NCBI GenBank assembly: GCA_947501805.1
Contig: CANMXJ010000005.1
Location: 62,001 to 126,000, forward strand
Length of the DNA stretch: 64,000 nt
Source: an uncultured Sulfitobacter sp.
Lineage (GTDB): Bacteria; Pseudomonadota; Alphaproteobacteria; Rhodobacterales; Rhodobacteraceae
Direction: 5' to 3'
The position numbers and the translations under genes were made by a program. Positions within the stretch are counted from its first letter, which is position 1. Every line of letters begins with the position of its first letter. A model generated the notes under the pieces. The model did not search any database, was not told where the DNA came from, and was given only the letters and a program-made list of their open reading frames with translations. This document shows positions 9,187 through 17,979 of this stretch, piece after piece.

Positions 9187-9762
9187 CTACCGCCCCATGG
9201 CATAGAATTCCGCATTCGGGCGCATGTTGGTGACGTTTGCCATGCGGTTGGACAGGCTGAAAAACGCCGAGATCGCGGCGATGTCCCAGATGTCCTCGTC
9301 GTCAAAGCCGTGGCTGCGCAAGGTCTCCATATCGGCATCGCCTACCTCTTGCGCATTGGCCGATACCTTGATTGCAAAATCAAGCATGGCACGCTGGCGT
9401 GGTGTGATGTCAGCCTTGCGGTAGTTGACCGCAACCTGATCGGCAATCAGCGGGTCTTTGGCTCGGATCCGCAGGATCGCCCCGTGCGACACGACACAAT
9501 ACTGGCATTGGTTGAGATTGCTGGTGGCGACCACGATCATTTCGCGTTCTGCTTTTGTGATCGGGCCGGGCTTGTCCATCAGCGCATCGTGGTAAGCAAA
9601 GAAGGCGCGAAATTCGTCTGGGCGGTGAGCCAAAGTCAGAAAGACATTGGGCACAAAGCCGGATTTTTCCTGCACCGCTTCGATGCGTTCGCGAATGTCG
9701 TCGGGCAGGTCGGAGAGTTCAGGTACAGGAAAGCGGCTGATGGGAAGGTCGGTCATGGGCAT
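9187..9762 (-). CDS. peroxidase-related enzyme of the AhpD/carboxymuconolactone decarboxylase family
   Basis: This 191-residue protein carries the AhpD-type redox motif NLNQCQYCVVSHG (CxxC followed by His), in the centre of an all-helical CMD domain. Its full length and the opening ISRFPVPELSDLPDDI fit the uncharacterised peroxidase-related subfamily. Such proteins reduce peroxides or act as disulfide relays in the cytosol. It follows the family III CoA-transferase gene after 22 bases and is the last gene of the CoA-transferase operon. Its role there is unclear; detoxification of peroxide produced by an oxidase step is one option. Confidence 0.85.
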   Translation of the reverse strand: MPMTDLPISRFPVPELSDLPDDIRERIEAVQEKSGFVPNVFLTLAHRPDEFRAFFAYHDALMDKPGPITKAEREMIVVATSNLNQCQYCVVSHGAILRIRAKDPLIADQVAVNYRKADITPRQRAMLDFAIKVSANAQEVGDADMETLRSHGFDDEDIWDIAAISAFFSLSNRMANVTNMRPNAEFYAMGR

Positions 9763-9784
9763 TGAAGTCCTTTAACGGCAGAGG

Positions 9785-10969
9785 TTAACTCTTGTTGTTG
9801 TTTGAGGGGATCGCATCGGGGAAATCCGCCGCATCGACGCCCAGTTCCTGCATGATCTCATCGGTATGTTGTGCATAGGCCGGCGGGGCAGAGCGATAGC
9901 TTGCGGGAGTGCGTGATAGTTTGATCGGACTGCCCGTGCCGCGATAGTCACCAATATCGACCACCATCTCGCGATGCTTTGTGTGCGGATCTTCCACGAC
10001 CTGATCAATGCTGCGCACTGCACCGCAAGGTACACCTGCCTTCAGCAAGGTGTCGGCCAGTTCGGTACATGCGTGGGACGCCATCGCTTTTTCCAGCTCG
10101 ACCTTCAGCACATCGCGATTCTGGAGACGCGCGCCGTTGTCATTGAACCGTGGATCATCCGGTAGATCGGTGCGCTCCAGAATGCGGCAGAGCGTGGTAA
10201 ATTGCCGATGGTTGCCAACGGCAAGAAACAAGAGGTCGGTGGCGGTGGCATATGTGTCATAAGGGCTGATATTGGGGTGCGCGTTTCCCGAAGGGGCAGG
10301 TACCTTACCCGACAAATAGTAGTTGGGAAGATGCGGATGCAGGATGGAAAATCCGCAATCATATAGCGTGGTTTCGACAAACTGGCCTTTGCCGCTTTGG
10401 CTGCGTTCGGCCACTGCCATCAGGATGCCGATCACTGCGTTCAGCCCTGTTGTCATATCCACCACCGGCAGCCCGACACGCAGAGCATCGCCGCCCGTTT
10501 CGCCGTTCACGCTCATGATGCCACAGCTGGCCTGTACTGCCGCGTCATAACCCGGCATGCCGCCCATTGGCCCGTCCGCGCCAAAGCCGGAGACGCGGGC
10601 ATGGATAAGATTGGGAAAACGGCGCTCGATCTCGGCATGAGACAGGCCCCATTTGTCGAGCGTTCCGGTTTTGAAATTCTCGATCAGGACATCAGCGTCT
10701 TGCAGAAGGTGCGAGAATAACGCCTGCCCAGCAGGTGTTGACAGGTCGATTGCCATGCCGCGTTTGTTGCGGTTCACACCTAGAAAATAGCTGGCGGTAC
10801 CGTCCAGAAACGGAGGACCCCAACCGCGCGTTTCGTCGCCCGCCGGTGGCTCCACCTTGATGACGTCGGCACCGTGGTCAGCCAGTATCTGCCCTGCATA
10901 CGGACCACCCAACACACGGCTGGCATCGATAACTTTGAGATGGGACAAGGACCCGAATTGTTGTGTCAT
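9785..10969 (-). CDS. family III CoA-transferase (CaiB/BaiF type)
   Basis: The 394-residue product is a CaiB/BaiF (formyl-CoA transferase type) enzyme that moves CoA between carboxylic acids through a mixed anhydride on an aspartate. It has the N-terminal LKVIDASRVLGGPYAGQILADHGADVIKVE (family hallmark, first part), the catalytic Asp in MPGYDAAVQA, and the FKTGTLDKWGL and GADGPMGG loops. Its ATG overlaps the preceding CoA-transferase subunit B gene as ATGA. Having a family III enzyme beside a family I-like two-subunit enzyme suggests two CoA-transfer steps in one pathway; the acids involved are unknown. Confidence 0.9.
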   Translation of the reverse strand: MTQQFGSLSHLKVIDASRVLGGPYAGQILADHGADVIKVEPPAGDETRGWGPPFLDGTASYFLGVNRNKRGMAIDLSTPAGQALFSHLLQDADVLIENFKTGTLDKWGLSHAEIERRFPNLIHARVSGFGADGPMGGMPGYDAAVQASCGIMSVNGETGGDALRVGLPVVDMTTGLNAVIGILMAVAERSQSGKGQFVETTLYDCGFSILHPHLPNYYLSGKVPAPSGNAHPNISPYDTYATATDLLFLAVGNHRQFTTLCRILERTDLPDDPRFNDNGARLQNRDVLKVELEKAMASHACTELADTLLKAGVPCGAVRSIDQVVEDPHTKHREMVVDIGDYRGTGSPIKLSRTPASYRSAPPAYAQHTDEIMQELGVDAADFPDAIPSNNNKS

Positions 10970-11742
10970 GTTGTTTGTTCCTTGAGAGAATGTTGAGTGA
11001 CGGTCTGGCGGAGTGTCGCGGCGAAATCCGGGTAGGACTCGTGTAATTCGTCCGTAACACGCCCACGGATCAACGCCAGCGTTGTGGGATCAGGCGGTGC
11101 TGTTTGGGCAGGTGTGGCGTCATGGCTGAAGTCAAAGCCTGTAGCCGCGATGACTTCCTCCAGTGTGTGTCCGGGGTGCAGGGTTTGCAAATGAAAGCCG
11201 GGACGCTCGCACTCAAACCCGAACAGGCCTTTGCCCGTCAACAGCGCATAAGGGCCTCCCTTGCGCCAAATGCCTTTTTCACTGACACCCGGTGCACTGA
11301 TAAAATCGACCTTTTCGACCATCACACGCGGGCTGTGTTCTTCGCGAAACAGGATGACACGCGGGATATGGAAGTAGAGAAACGCAGAGCCGAATGACCC
11401 GGGCCAGCGGACTTTTCCTTGGGGGTAGTCACCAACCCCGACCAAATTGACATTGCCGGTCCCGTCGATCTGGCCACCGCCGAGAAAGAAGGCATCGATC
11501 CGCCCCTGAGCGGCACAATCAAACAATTCGGCAGAGCCGTTGGTAAAGAAATTATGTGTGACCGAGCCGAGGATGGACAGACGCAGTTTCGGCTCGTCTG
11601 CCGCTTCGGCCAAGGCGCGGGCCAGCATCGCCCCCGCTGCAGGGATCGGGGAGGCCGCGCCGACTGCCACGTGTCGTGTCCCGTGCAGCAATCGCGCGAT
11701 GCTGACAATCAGGATTTCATGAGCGGTTGCAGGCGTACTCAT
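10966..11742 (-). CDS. CoA-transferase subunit B (glutaconate/3-oxoacid CoA-transferase family)
   Basis: This 258-residue protein resembles the beta subunits of two-component CoA-transferases (GctB/IpdB-like). The segment RHVAVGAASPIPAAGAMLAR and the glycine-rich FFLGGGQIDGTGNVNLVGVG are typical, as is the later VEKVDFISAPG. In classical family I enzymes a glutamate of the beta subunit carries the CoA thioester; I do not see the usual ENG/EXG motif (VGAASP stands near the expected place), as in IpdB-like proteins with hydrolase/lyase activity. The gene is coupled to subunit A by a four-base overlap. Confidence 0.82.
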   Translation of the reverse strand: MSTPATAHEILIVSIARLLHGTRHVAVGAASPIPAAGAMLARALAEAADEPKLRLSILGSVTHNFFTNGSAELFDCAAQGRIDAFFLGGGQIDGTGNVNLVGVGDYPQGKVRWPGSFGSAFLYFHIPRVILFREEHSPRVMVEKVDFISAPGVSEKGIWRKGGPYALLTGKGLFGFECERPGFHLQTLHPGHTLEEVIAATGFDFSHDATPAQTAPPDPTTLALIRGRVTDELHESYPDFAATLRQTVTQHSLKEQTT

Positions 11743-12554
11743 GCCGCGCCCTTCTGTTGGCTATCGGCCATATAGGCGGCAAAGCCGTCAGCGGTGCGTG
11801 CGGCGGATGCATATCGGTGCTGTTCGGCAGTATCGCCCTCATATTCCCCCCATAATCCCAGCGGCCAAGCCCCTTTCTCCACCTGGGCAACGTCGGTGAC
11901 ATATAGGGCGGGCAGGGTTCCGGCGGCTGTCATTTCGTCGTCCATTAAGTCGCCGTCAAAAATCCGCTCGACCGTCACAAGCGTTGTCTGTGTTGCATAA
12001 GCCATGGCGGCCAGTTCGCGCCGCCGCCCAATCCAGACATTGCCGAACCGATCCGCCATAGGTGCATGAAAAATGGCCGCATCCGGGTGAATGGCAGGGA
12101 TCAGGACGATGGGGTCGCTGTCTGTTTCTTCGCGCACCGGGTTGTCAATCACCCGCCAATCCGGGCGGTTTGCGAGCAGATCAGTGCCTAACAACCCACG
12201 TATCGGGACAAAGGGGACACCTTTTTGTGCGGCAAGTAATCCTGCGTGAATGGCAGGGCAGGTGGCGTCCAGCATGTGAACCTCACCGGCACGCACGGCG
12301 GCGTTGAAGCGCGGCGCGCCGCCCGCTTCGCCAAGAGACACGGCGCTTGTCTCGACGGTTTTGACCAGCCCTGCACCAATCAACATATCGACTTGCATTC
12401 CGCCAGTGGGCACACAAACGAGATGCAGATTACCTATGTCACGTTCAATGATTGCACGGGTCAACGCCATAGGTACGCCGCCATAATCTACCGGCACTGC
12501 CAGTTTCATTCCCGGTGCAACCTGCGCGGCTAACCTGTCGAGGGGGTGCTGCAT
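11739..12554 (-). CDS. CoA-transferase subunit A (glutaconate/3-oxoacid CoA-transferase family)
   Basis: The 271-residue product matches alpha subunits of two-component CoA-transferases. It shows the nucleotide-binding-like start VPVDYGGVPMALTRAIIER, the GAGLVKTVETSAVSLGEAGGAPRF segment and FHAPMADRFGNVWIG, the last typical of family I subunit A. The ATG giving MQHPLDRL has a GGAAGGA ribosome binding site seven bases upstream; a TTG five codons earlier is less likely. It is the first gene of a four-gene operon with subunit B, a family III CoA-transferase and an AhpD-like protein. Confidence 0.85.
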   Translation of the reverse strand: MQHPLDRLAAQVAPGMKLAVPVDYGGVPMALTRAIIERDIGNLHLVCVPTGGMQVDMLIGAGLVKTVETSAVSLGEAGGAPRFNAAVRAGEVHMLDATCPAIHAGLLAAQKGVPFVPIRGLLGTDLLANRPDWRVIDNPVREETDSDPIVLIPAIHPDAAIFHAPMADRFGNVWIGRRRELAAMAYATQTTLVTVERIFDGDLMDDEMTAAGTLPALYVTDVAQVEKGAWPLGLWGEYEGDTAEQHRYASAARTADGFAAYMADSQQKGAA

Positions 12555-12932
12555 GGCGGTCCTTCCCAAATAAGGATCGGTCTTGATTTTCTTGTGTTCC
12601 TGTCTTGGAGTTCATTTAGGCAGCCTTTGGACGGAAGGCCAAGGGGTTTTGCGTTTGGCAGTTGTGTGCGTATGCTGGTGGAACATTTTGCGATGACCGT
12701 TGGCCATATAGATATGCCTTGGTCAAACCGGTTGAGACGTCAGGAAAGGAAGACAGAGCAAGCGAGCGTCTGGCGTATCAACTAGCGCTTGCGCCAGCAG
12801 AGCAACCTCTGTCGGATTGCGGACACCGGTAGGTGGGGCAGTGAAAAGGACGAGTGCCTTTTCGCCCCCAAGTCTTCAGGCATGTATTGCGCTTTTTGAT
12901 CTGCCCCGTTCATAGCCAAGCGGACCAGTTAA
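12555..12932. other. intergenic region upstream of the CoA-transferase operon
   Basis: No convincing coding frame was found in these 378 bases. They should contain the promoter of the CoA-transferase operon and the 3' end signals of the transporter gene. I see no recognisable operator. Confidence 0.4.
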
Positions 12933-13778
12933 TCAGTCTTGATCAACCATTTCATCACGTACTTGCCCCCAAGCCATCAATGTAAAGATCACGGTTCCGC
13001 CTACGACATTGCCGCACAAGACAGGCAAGAAAAAACCGAACAGGGCGTCGTAGAACCCCAGATTGCCAGTAACCGCCAACAAAGCCATCTCGACGGAACC
13101 CGCCACAACATGGGTGAAATCACCGGCTGCAATTAGCCAAGTAAAGACGAGAATAACGTAAAATGCCCCGTTTTCCAGTTGGGGTAGCATCCAGACAATA
13201 GCCGCTATCAGGATGCCCGCCGGAATGGCACGCATGAAACTTTCGCCAGCGGGCATGCCCACGGCATGTTCTGACAGCGACATCAAGGCTGGCATCAATT
13301 CAGACGGGATCGCAGAGGTATGCGCATATACGATAGCAATCGCAAAAGCTCCGACGACGTTGGCCGCCAAGACAATTCCCCAAAGACGGCAAATCCGGCC
13401 AAACATCTGCCGTGAAGGCGAAACCATGAACGGCAGGACCGTCGTAATCGTATTCTCTGTAAAAAGTTGCATTCGGCCGAGAATGACCAGCAAGAAGCCA
13501 AGGCTGTAACCTAGGTTCTCGATCAAATAGCTGCTTGGTGTGTCAGGCAGATATGTGCGAAAGATTGCTTCGCCGAGAACAGAAAAGCTGATCATGATAC
13601 CGGCTGCAATGCCAGACCAGATCAATGATCGGGTTGGCCGCTCAAGCTCTTCCTCGCCATCACGGCGAATAACCTCGTAGATCAGGCGCGGTGACAGTTT
13701 AGCAGCATCGTTGACTGACTTTTCGTCCGATATTTTTTCTTTGGCCGCCTCAAGCCGGTCAGTTTGCGCATTTGCCAT
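12933..13778 (-). CDS. formate/nitrite transporter (FNT) family membrane protein
   Basis: The 281-residue product is an inner-membrane channel of the FNT family, with a charged N-terminal cytosolic segment of about 55 residues (many Lys and Glu) before six predicted membrane helices. The LGRMQLFTENTITTVLPFM motif and the ILVFTWLIAAGDFTHVVAGSVEM segment are typical of the YfdC-like branch of this family. FNT proteins conduct formate, nitrite or hydrosulfide; the substrate here is unknown. The ATG at 13778 is preferred over a TTG one codon upstream, with GAGAGAAG just before it. No EcfG site was found upstream. Confidence 0.88.
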   Translation of the reverse strand: MANAQTDRLEAAKEKISDEKSVNDAAKLSPRLIYEVIRRDGEEELERPTRSLIWSGIAAGIMISFSVLGEAIFRTYLPDTPSSYLIENLGYSLGFLLVILGRMQLFTENTITTVLPFMVSPSRQMFGRICRLWGIVLAANVVGAFAIAIVYAHTSAIPSELMPALMSLSEHAVGMPAGESFMRAIPAGILIAAIVWMLPQLENGAFYVILVFTWLIAAGDFTHVVAGSVEMALLAVTGNLGFYDALFGFFLPVLCGNVVGGTVIFTLMAWGQVRDEMVDQD

Positions 13779-13885
13779 CAACTTCTCTCAATTTTCTTGG
13801 GGCGGTATTTGCTTTGTTATCTTAACAGTCGCGTTCTTGCAGCGATTGACGGATCAGCGCAAATTATTTGCAGCGACTGTTTCGC

Positions 13886-14374
13886 TTAGGGTCTTGTAAA
13901 CAAAGGAATGGTCGACATAGACATTTTCGCCGACCCGTTTTGCACGTCACGCGCATGCGAGATGTAGATAAGCGTCTGGTTTTTCTCGTCAAAAATTCTT
14001 TTTACGCCAAGTGATTTCCATATAACGGAACGGCGTTCAGAAAACACATTCTCACCCTCATCAGAGCGGTCAATGTTACCCATGTTGATCACACCGGTCT
14101 GGCGACAGGATATTGAAGAATTTGACGGATCTTCAAACCAGTTGCCTTTTTGGAGGCGGTCGATAAGGCCGCGTTCAAAGTAGGCGACATGACAGGTAAC
14201 GCCCTCAACTTTTGGATCGCCAAAAGCCTCGATGACAATGTCATTTCCGAGCCAGTCAACGTCGACGTTTCCCACCTGCTCGGCCAACGCCACCGAGCTG
14301 CTGGACAGCAGACCAAGTATAGCCGTTGAAACAACGTTTTTCTTGATCCTGATGATTGGTGTTCTCCAGTTCAT
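13886..14374 (-). CDS. creA: CreA family periplasmic protein
   Basis: This 162-residue protein has a lysine-rich N-terminus, a hydrophobic signal segment ending near SSSVALAEQ, then the CreA domain: VGNVDVDWLGNDIVIEAFGDPKVEGVTCHVAYFERG (recognisable by its first 20 residues) and SNSSISCRQTGVI with paired cysteines. CreA is a conserved secreted protein of unknown function. The start chosen, MNWRTPIIRIKK, overlaps the stop of a 24-codon upstream frame as ATGA. A longer in-frame start further upstream would run through that small frame and is unlikely. Confidence 0.87.
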   Translation of the reverse strand: MNWRTPIIRIKKNVVSTAILGLLSSSSVALAEQVGNVDVDWLGNDIVIEAFGDPKVEGVTCHVAYFERGLIDRLQKGNWFEDPSNSSISCRQTGVINMGNIDRSDEGENVFSERRSVIWKSLGVKRIFDEKNQTLIYISHARDVQNGSAKMSMSTIPLFTRP

Positions 14375-14445
14375 CTTAACCCCAAAAAGCCCAGTATAAC
14401 GAGAATGACGACCACAAGGCCGACAAGGTAGATAATGCGATTCAT
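14371..14445 (-). CDS. 24-residue single-pass membrane microprotein
   Basis: A short frame begins with ATG preceded by a strong GGAGG six bases upstream, reads MNRIIYLVGLVVVILVILG and ends FLGLR. It is a basic start followed by about 17 hydrophobic residues and a terminal arginine, which is a single membrane helix. Its TGA overlaps the ATG of creA by four bases, so the two are translationally coupled. I recall similar MNRIIY...FLGLR peptides being annotated as hypothetical proteins in other Alphaproteobacteria. No function is known to me. Confidence 0.72.
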   Translation of the reverse strand: MNRIIYLVGLVVVILVILGFLGLR

Positions 14446-14496
14446 GTGAACCTCCGTCTGTTTGGCCTTGCGCTGCTGGATTGGCAAGCAAAGATC

Positions 14497-14519
14497 GGGG
14501 CCGCCATTATGGCAGCCCC
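14497..14519 (-). terminator. hairpin downstream of the CsbD gene
   Basis: GGGGC...GCCA, loop TTA, TGGC...GCCCC forms a stem with one mismatch just after the csbD-like stop codon. The following minus-strand bases are only moderately T-rich, so termination may be partial and let transcription continue into the microprotein and creA. Confidence 0.5.
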
Positions 14520-14526
14520 GCTGAGG

Positions 14527-14724
14527 TTAGTGCTCGTTCAGGAAATCATCGACTTCCTTCTTCGCTTCTTCTTTGGTCTTGCCGTATTTCGCCTGGATCT
14601 TACCTTCCAGCGCCTCACGGTTGCCGTTCACCTCGGCCAATTCGTCGTCAGTCAGGTCGCCCCATTTGGCTTTGACGTTACCTGACATCTCTTTCCATTT
14701 ACCTTCGATCTGGTCCCAGTTCAT
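14527..14724 (-). CDS. CsbD family stress protein
   Basis: The 65-residue product is a full CsbD domain: MNWDQIEGKWKEMSGNVKAK with the WGDLTDDEL and AEVNGNREALEGKIQ repeats and the KTKEEAKKEVDDFL end. CsbD proteins are small, hydrophilic, highly charged and stress-induced; their molecular role is unknown. The start MNWDQIEG has GAAAGGAAG upstream; an ATG five codons earlier is possible. An EcfG-type promoter about 120 bases upstream places it in the general stress regulon. Confidence 0.92.
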   Translation of the reverse strand: MNWDQIEGKWKEMSGNVKAKWGDLTDDELAEVNGNREALEGKIQAKYGKTKEEAKKEVDDFLNEH

Positions 14725-14843
14725 TTTTCTTCCTTTCAAGTTTAGAAAACCTGTGGTCTAGCCACCGTCTTCAGTATTCGTGGCCCTCCCGCACTGAAAA
14801 GTGGGGGTGGCTTGGTACTTGCATTTGCAAGTCTCACTATCAA

Positions 14844-14868
14844 AACACGCAAAGCAGCAAATGGTTCC
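14844..14868 (-). promoter_or_regulatory. putative EcfG promoter of the CsbD gene
   Basis: On the minus strand GGAAC is followed after 16 bases by TGTT (consensus CGTT). One of nine key bases deviates. The predicted leader is about 110 bases. Confidence 0.55.
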
Positions 14869-14943
14869 TTTGCGCCGAAAATTTGTGACGTGTTCAGTGA
14901 GGCAGCCGCAAAGCGGAGAGGATCATTCCTCTCCGCTTGTCGA

Positions 14944-15741
14944 TTATTTCTGGTAAGTTGGTTGTGCTTCCAGCGCTTCTTGGGAAGCATCGATATAGAC
15001 TTGAACGTCGTCGCCACCGTCCTTGCGCAGGATGGTGAGTTCTTCGAATGTCACCGCTACCGGCTTTTCGCCCATCCCGAGAAAACCACCAACGTCGATG
15101 ATTGCGCGCGCGATTGTGCCGTCATCAGCCAAAATCAACGAGTGGATTTCGCCGATGTCCTCGTCACCTGCACCGTATACGCGCGCGCCGGTCAACATCT
15201 CTGTTGTCAGTTCAGAGCGTTTCGTCGCGACATATCCGTCACGGGCTACCTGCGGCGCTTTCAACATCGGGCGATTTGCGTCCATCTCGGATTTTTCCAT
15301 GTCCGTGTCGTCCATCCCGCGCTCGAAAACAGGTGCTGCTTCAAGGGCGGCGCTGGAAGACTTGATCACAAGGAAGAAATCCTCGGCATCATCGGCTTCG
15401 CGCATGATATTGATCTGGTTCATGTCCATGGCCACATCTTTTTCGCCCATCCCGAGGAAACCGCCCACGCCGACGATTACAGCAACAACTTTGCCGTCCG
15501 TGGAGATAACCACTTCATTAATTTCACCAATGTCATCCCATTCGGTCTGCGCGTCAGCAACCATATTGGCTGTGACATCTACATCGCCTTCGGCGCTGTA
15601 AACACGCATGCCGATAAACTCTGAAGCACGGATGTCGTTGTTGGTAAGTTCATAATCCAGAAAGCCGGTCATATGGCCATCCGCAAATCCTGATGTCGCC
15701 ATTGTAAGGCAGACAGCGGTCGTCATCATAAGGTTCTTCAT
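14944..15741 (-). CDS. secreted protein with two PRC-barrel domains
   Basis: The 265-residue product has a signal peptide (MKNLMMTTAVCLTMATSGFA) and two PRC-barrel-like modules. Both include almost the same strand: VGVGGFLGMGEKDVAMD in the first and IDVGGFLGMGEKPVAV in the second, each preceded by IGEI(N/H) and a (D/T)DG turn. PRC barrels bind partners or ligands; periplasmic versions are common in Rhodobacterales and Rhizobiales, with unknown roles. The start MKNLMM was chosen because it begins the signal peptide; an upstream in-frame start would add 24 hydrophilic residues. The high acidity of the mature part fits an exported protein. Confidence 0.85.
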   Translation of the reverse strand: MKNLMMTTAVCLTMATSGFADGHMTGFLDYELTNNDIRASEFIGMRVYSAEGDVDVTANMVADAQTEWDDIGEINEVVISTDGKVVAVIVGVGGFLGMGEKDVAMDMNQINIMREADDAEDFFLVIKSSSAALEAAPVFERGMDDTDMEKSEMDANRPMLKAPQVARDGYVATKRSELTTEMLTGARVYGAGDEDIGEIHSLILADDGTIARAIIDVGGFLGMGEKPVAVTFEELTILRKDGGDDVQVYIDASQEALEAQPTYQK

Positions 15742-15994
15742 AGGTTCAGTGCTTTCTTTTGGTGGCGCGTTGGCACGATGCCAATCTTGTTCGCCTCTGA
15801 GGTGGCCCCGCACGTCACGTCCGGTTGCCGAGGGAACTTGGGAACTAATTATTGGACGATAACCGCAAGAAGCCGCTCGACGTGCAGAGCCACCTCTGGC
15901 CTACCCGATGAAGAAATGGCGCAAGCCATTTTATGACATAGCAAACGGCATTTCTTATTAAGTACGTCCCTACGTCAATTCAGTTAGGGATCGG

Positions 15995-16798
15995 ATGTCT
16001 CTCGCTTTATGGTATTGCCAGACACGAAACCCTAATGGTGCTAGCGCCGCACAGAGAAAGAACCTGAAATTGGCTACTGAATGTAAATATTGCCCTTTGC
16101 GCAGAAAGTCGCTCTTTGCACCAATGAGTGATGAAGACGTCGCCGGAATGCAGCGTTTCAAAGTTGGTGAACTGGTGGTGGATGCAGGCACGACGATACT
16201 GCTTGAAGGATCAAACAGTCCCCAACTTTTCACGCTTCTTCACGGTATGGGCCTGCGGCACCGCCATCTTGAGAACGGCGAACGGCAAGTGATCAATTTC
16301 GTTTTCCCCGGTGACTTCCTTGGCCTGCAGGCGGGGCTGATGGGAGAGATGGGGCATTCGGTTGAAGCCACTACAAAAATGACCCTTTGCGTTTTTGACC
16401 GGGCCGAATTGTGGTCTTTCATCAGGGCGGACCCTGAGCGTGGGTTTGAACTGGCTTGGCTCGCTGCCGTTGAGGAACACTTTATGGGGGATGCGTTGAC
16501 AACTGTCGGCCAGCGCACGGCGCTACAGGCTGTTGCATGGGCGTTTGTACGCATCTATTTACGAGCGGACGCCAGTGGCAATGGTGTTGACGGCGTGATG
16601 CGTTTCCCGTTCAAGCAACGCGACCTTGCAGATGCACTGGGACTGTCGCTGGTTCACACAAACAAGACAATCGGCATTCTTAAGGAACGCCAGCTTTTGG
16701 GATGGAGTGGTTCGGAAGTCCAAATTCATGATCTGGCTGCATTGGCCAAGATTGGATTGACGACGTTGGATCCGCCAAGAAAACGTCCAATCATGTAG
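15995..16798 (+). CDS. Crp/Fnr family transcriptional regulator
   Basis: This regulator of up to 267 residues has a cyclic-nucleotide-binding-like N-terminal domain (LLEGSNSPQLFTLLHGMGLRHRHLENGERQVINFVFPGDFLG, seen as its usual strand pattern) and a C-terminal winged helix with KQRDLADALGLSLVHTNKTIGILKERQLL. A CKYC pair near residues 30-33 sits before PLRRKSLF; many Rhodobacterales relatives share such a pair. A full Fnr iron-sulfur cluster needs further cysteines that I do not see. A TTG at 16070 directly before ATECKYC is an alternative start. The gene is monocistronic and divergent from the PRC-barrel gene. Confidence 0.87.
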   Translation: MSLALWYCQTRNPNGASAAQRKNLKLATECKYCPLRRKSLFAPMSDEDVAGMQRFKVGELVVDAGTTILLEGSNSPQLFTLLHGMGLRHRHLENGERQVINFVFPGDFLGLQAGLMGEMGHSVEATTKMTLCVFDRAELWSFIRADPERGFELAWLAAVEEHFMGDALTTVGQRTALQAVAWAFVRIYLRADASGNGVDGVMRFPFKQRDLADALGLSLVHTNKTIGILKERQLLGWSGSEVQIHDLAALAKIGLTTLDPPRKRPIM

Positions 16799-16813
16799 CT
16801 TCTGGCGTGCCGA

Positions 16814-17797
16814 CTATATCGCCTTGGGGATACCATGAAAGGTGATTACGGCGCTGATCGGATAGTGATCGGACCCGAATTCTTCAAGTCGTCCAAATGA
16901 AACCAGTCCAACACCGGACGTGAGATACAGCTGGTCAATTGGCACGCTTACAAGTGGATACTGCGCGTGAAAAGTCGGGAACATGCCGCGACCGACGCGG
17001 GGCTCCAGAAAATCACCGTACCGTTTGAAACGACGACTGGTCCAAGACCATGCAACGTCGTTAAAATCCCCCATGCACACAGTTGGCCAGTTTGCATGAC
17101 CTGTCATCTTCGCAGCCATCTTGATCTGGTAATCGCGCAGCTTTGTATCGTTACCGGGCACCGGGGGTCTTGGATGTAGGCCCAGAAAGTTGAACCCCGT
17201 TCCGTCAGGCCCAATCAATTCAGCGCGCAGTGATGGTGTGTTGTCCTCAGACAAAAAGGTGACCTCTGCGGTGGGTGCCTGAAGGCGGGTCGCAAAGATT
17301 AGTCCGTAATGATTGTCGAGCGGATAGGTCAACACAGTCGGATAGCGGTTCAGACATCCCTGAACCGCATCAAGCCAACCTTGATCGGTTTCCATAAGGA
17401 ACAGGATGTCCGGATCTTCGCGATCAATAATATCGACCAAGTCGGATTTGCGGCTGTTTTCCATCAGGACATTCGCCGAGAGTAATTTAATTCTGCTGTC
17501 GTCGGGTGCATCCCTCGTGATACTTATTTCAGCGCGCGCAAAGCGGGTATAAGGAAAAATCTGGAACCCTTGGTAAAGCGCGCAGGCCGCAAGGCTGAGC
17601 GCAAGGAGTTCCTTGAACGGGAAAGACAGGAACAATACACCAACGACCCCGATAAGGGCCAGAACGACGATGTGAAGGCGCGGAAATTCCCAAGCACGAA
17701 CCCACCAACGCACGCTGCGGACAAGCGGTAGCAGCGTCCCGATCCAAACGATCAGAATGATGACCCAAACCAGTGCTATGAGAAGGACTGACATCAT
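16814..17797 (-). CDS. membrane-anchored endonuclease/exonuclease/phosphatase (EEP) family protein
   Basis: The 327-residue product has two or three N-terminal hydrophobic helices (residues about 3-85) and then an EEP domain. Marks are KLLSANVLMENSR, LFLMETDQGWLDA (metal-binding Glu), FLGLHPRPPVP (His), VCMGDFNDVAWS and FGSDHYPISAVI (final Asp-His). Such membrane-tethered EEP proteins occur widely as predicted hydrolases of phosphodiesters; their substrate is unknown. The start is one of two adjacent ATGs without a clear ribosome binding site. Confidence 0.85.
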   Translation of the reverse strand: MMSVLLIALVWVIILIVWIGTLLPLVRSVRWWVRAWEFPRLHIVVLALIGVVGVLFLSFPFKELLALSLAACALYQGFQIFPYTRFARAEISITRDAPDDSRIKLLSANVLMENSRKSDLVDIIDREDPDILFLMETDQGWLDAVQGCLNRYPTVLTYPLDNHYGLIFATRLQAPTAEVTFLSEDNTPSLRAELIGPDGTGFNFLGLHPRPPVPGNDTKLRDYQIKMAAKMTGHANWPTVCMGDFNDVAWSWTSRRFKRYGDFLEPRVGRGMFPTFHAQYPLVSVPIDQLYLTSGVGLVSFGRLEEFGSDHYPISAVITFHGIPKAI

Positions 17798-17979
17798 GGC
17801 GCATTTGTTCCGCAATTACCGGACCAGACTTAGTGCCTTTCCGGGGGCAAACACAATCACCAACAGGTGTTCGTATCAACGCGATGTCTGCGCGCCCCAG
17901 TGATGTCGCGATTATTGTTGTCAGGATGTTTCTAGAACACATTCCAATGGGTTCTTGAATGCTCCACAAGGGGTTCTGA

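Noticed and set aside
15832..15862. Two GGAAC motifs before the Crp/Fnr gene
   Set aside because: Neither has GTT at a suitable distance.
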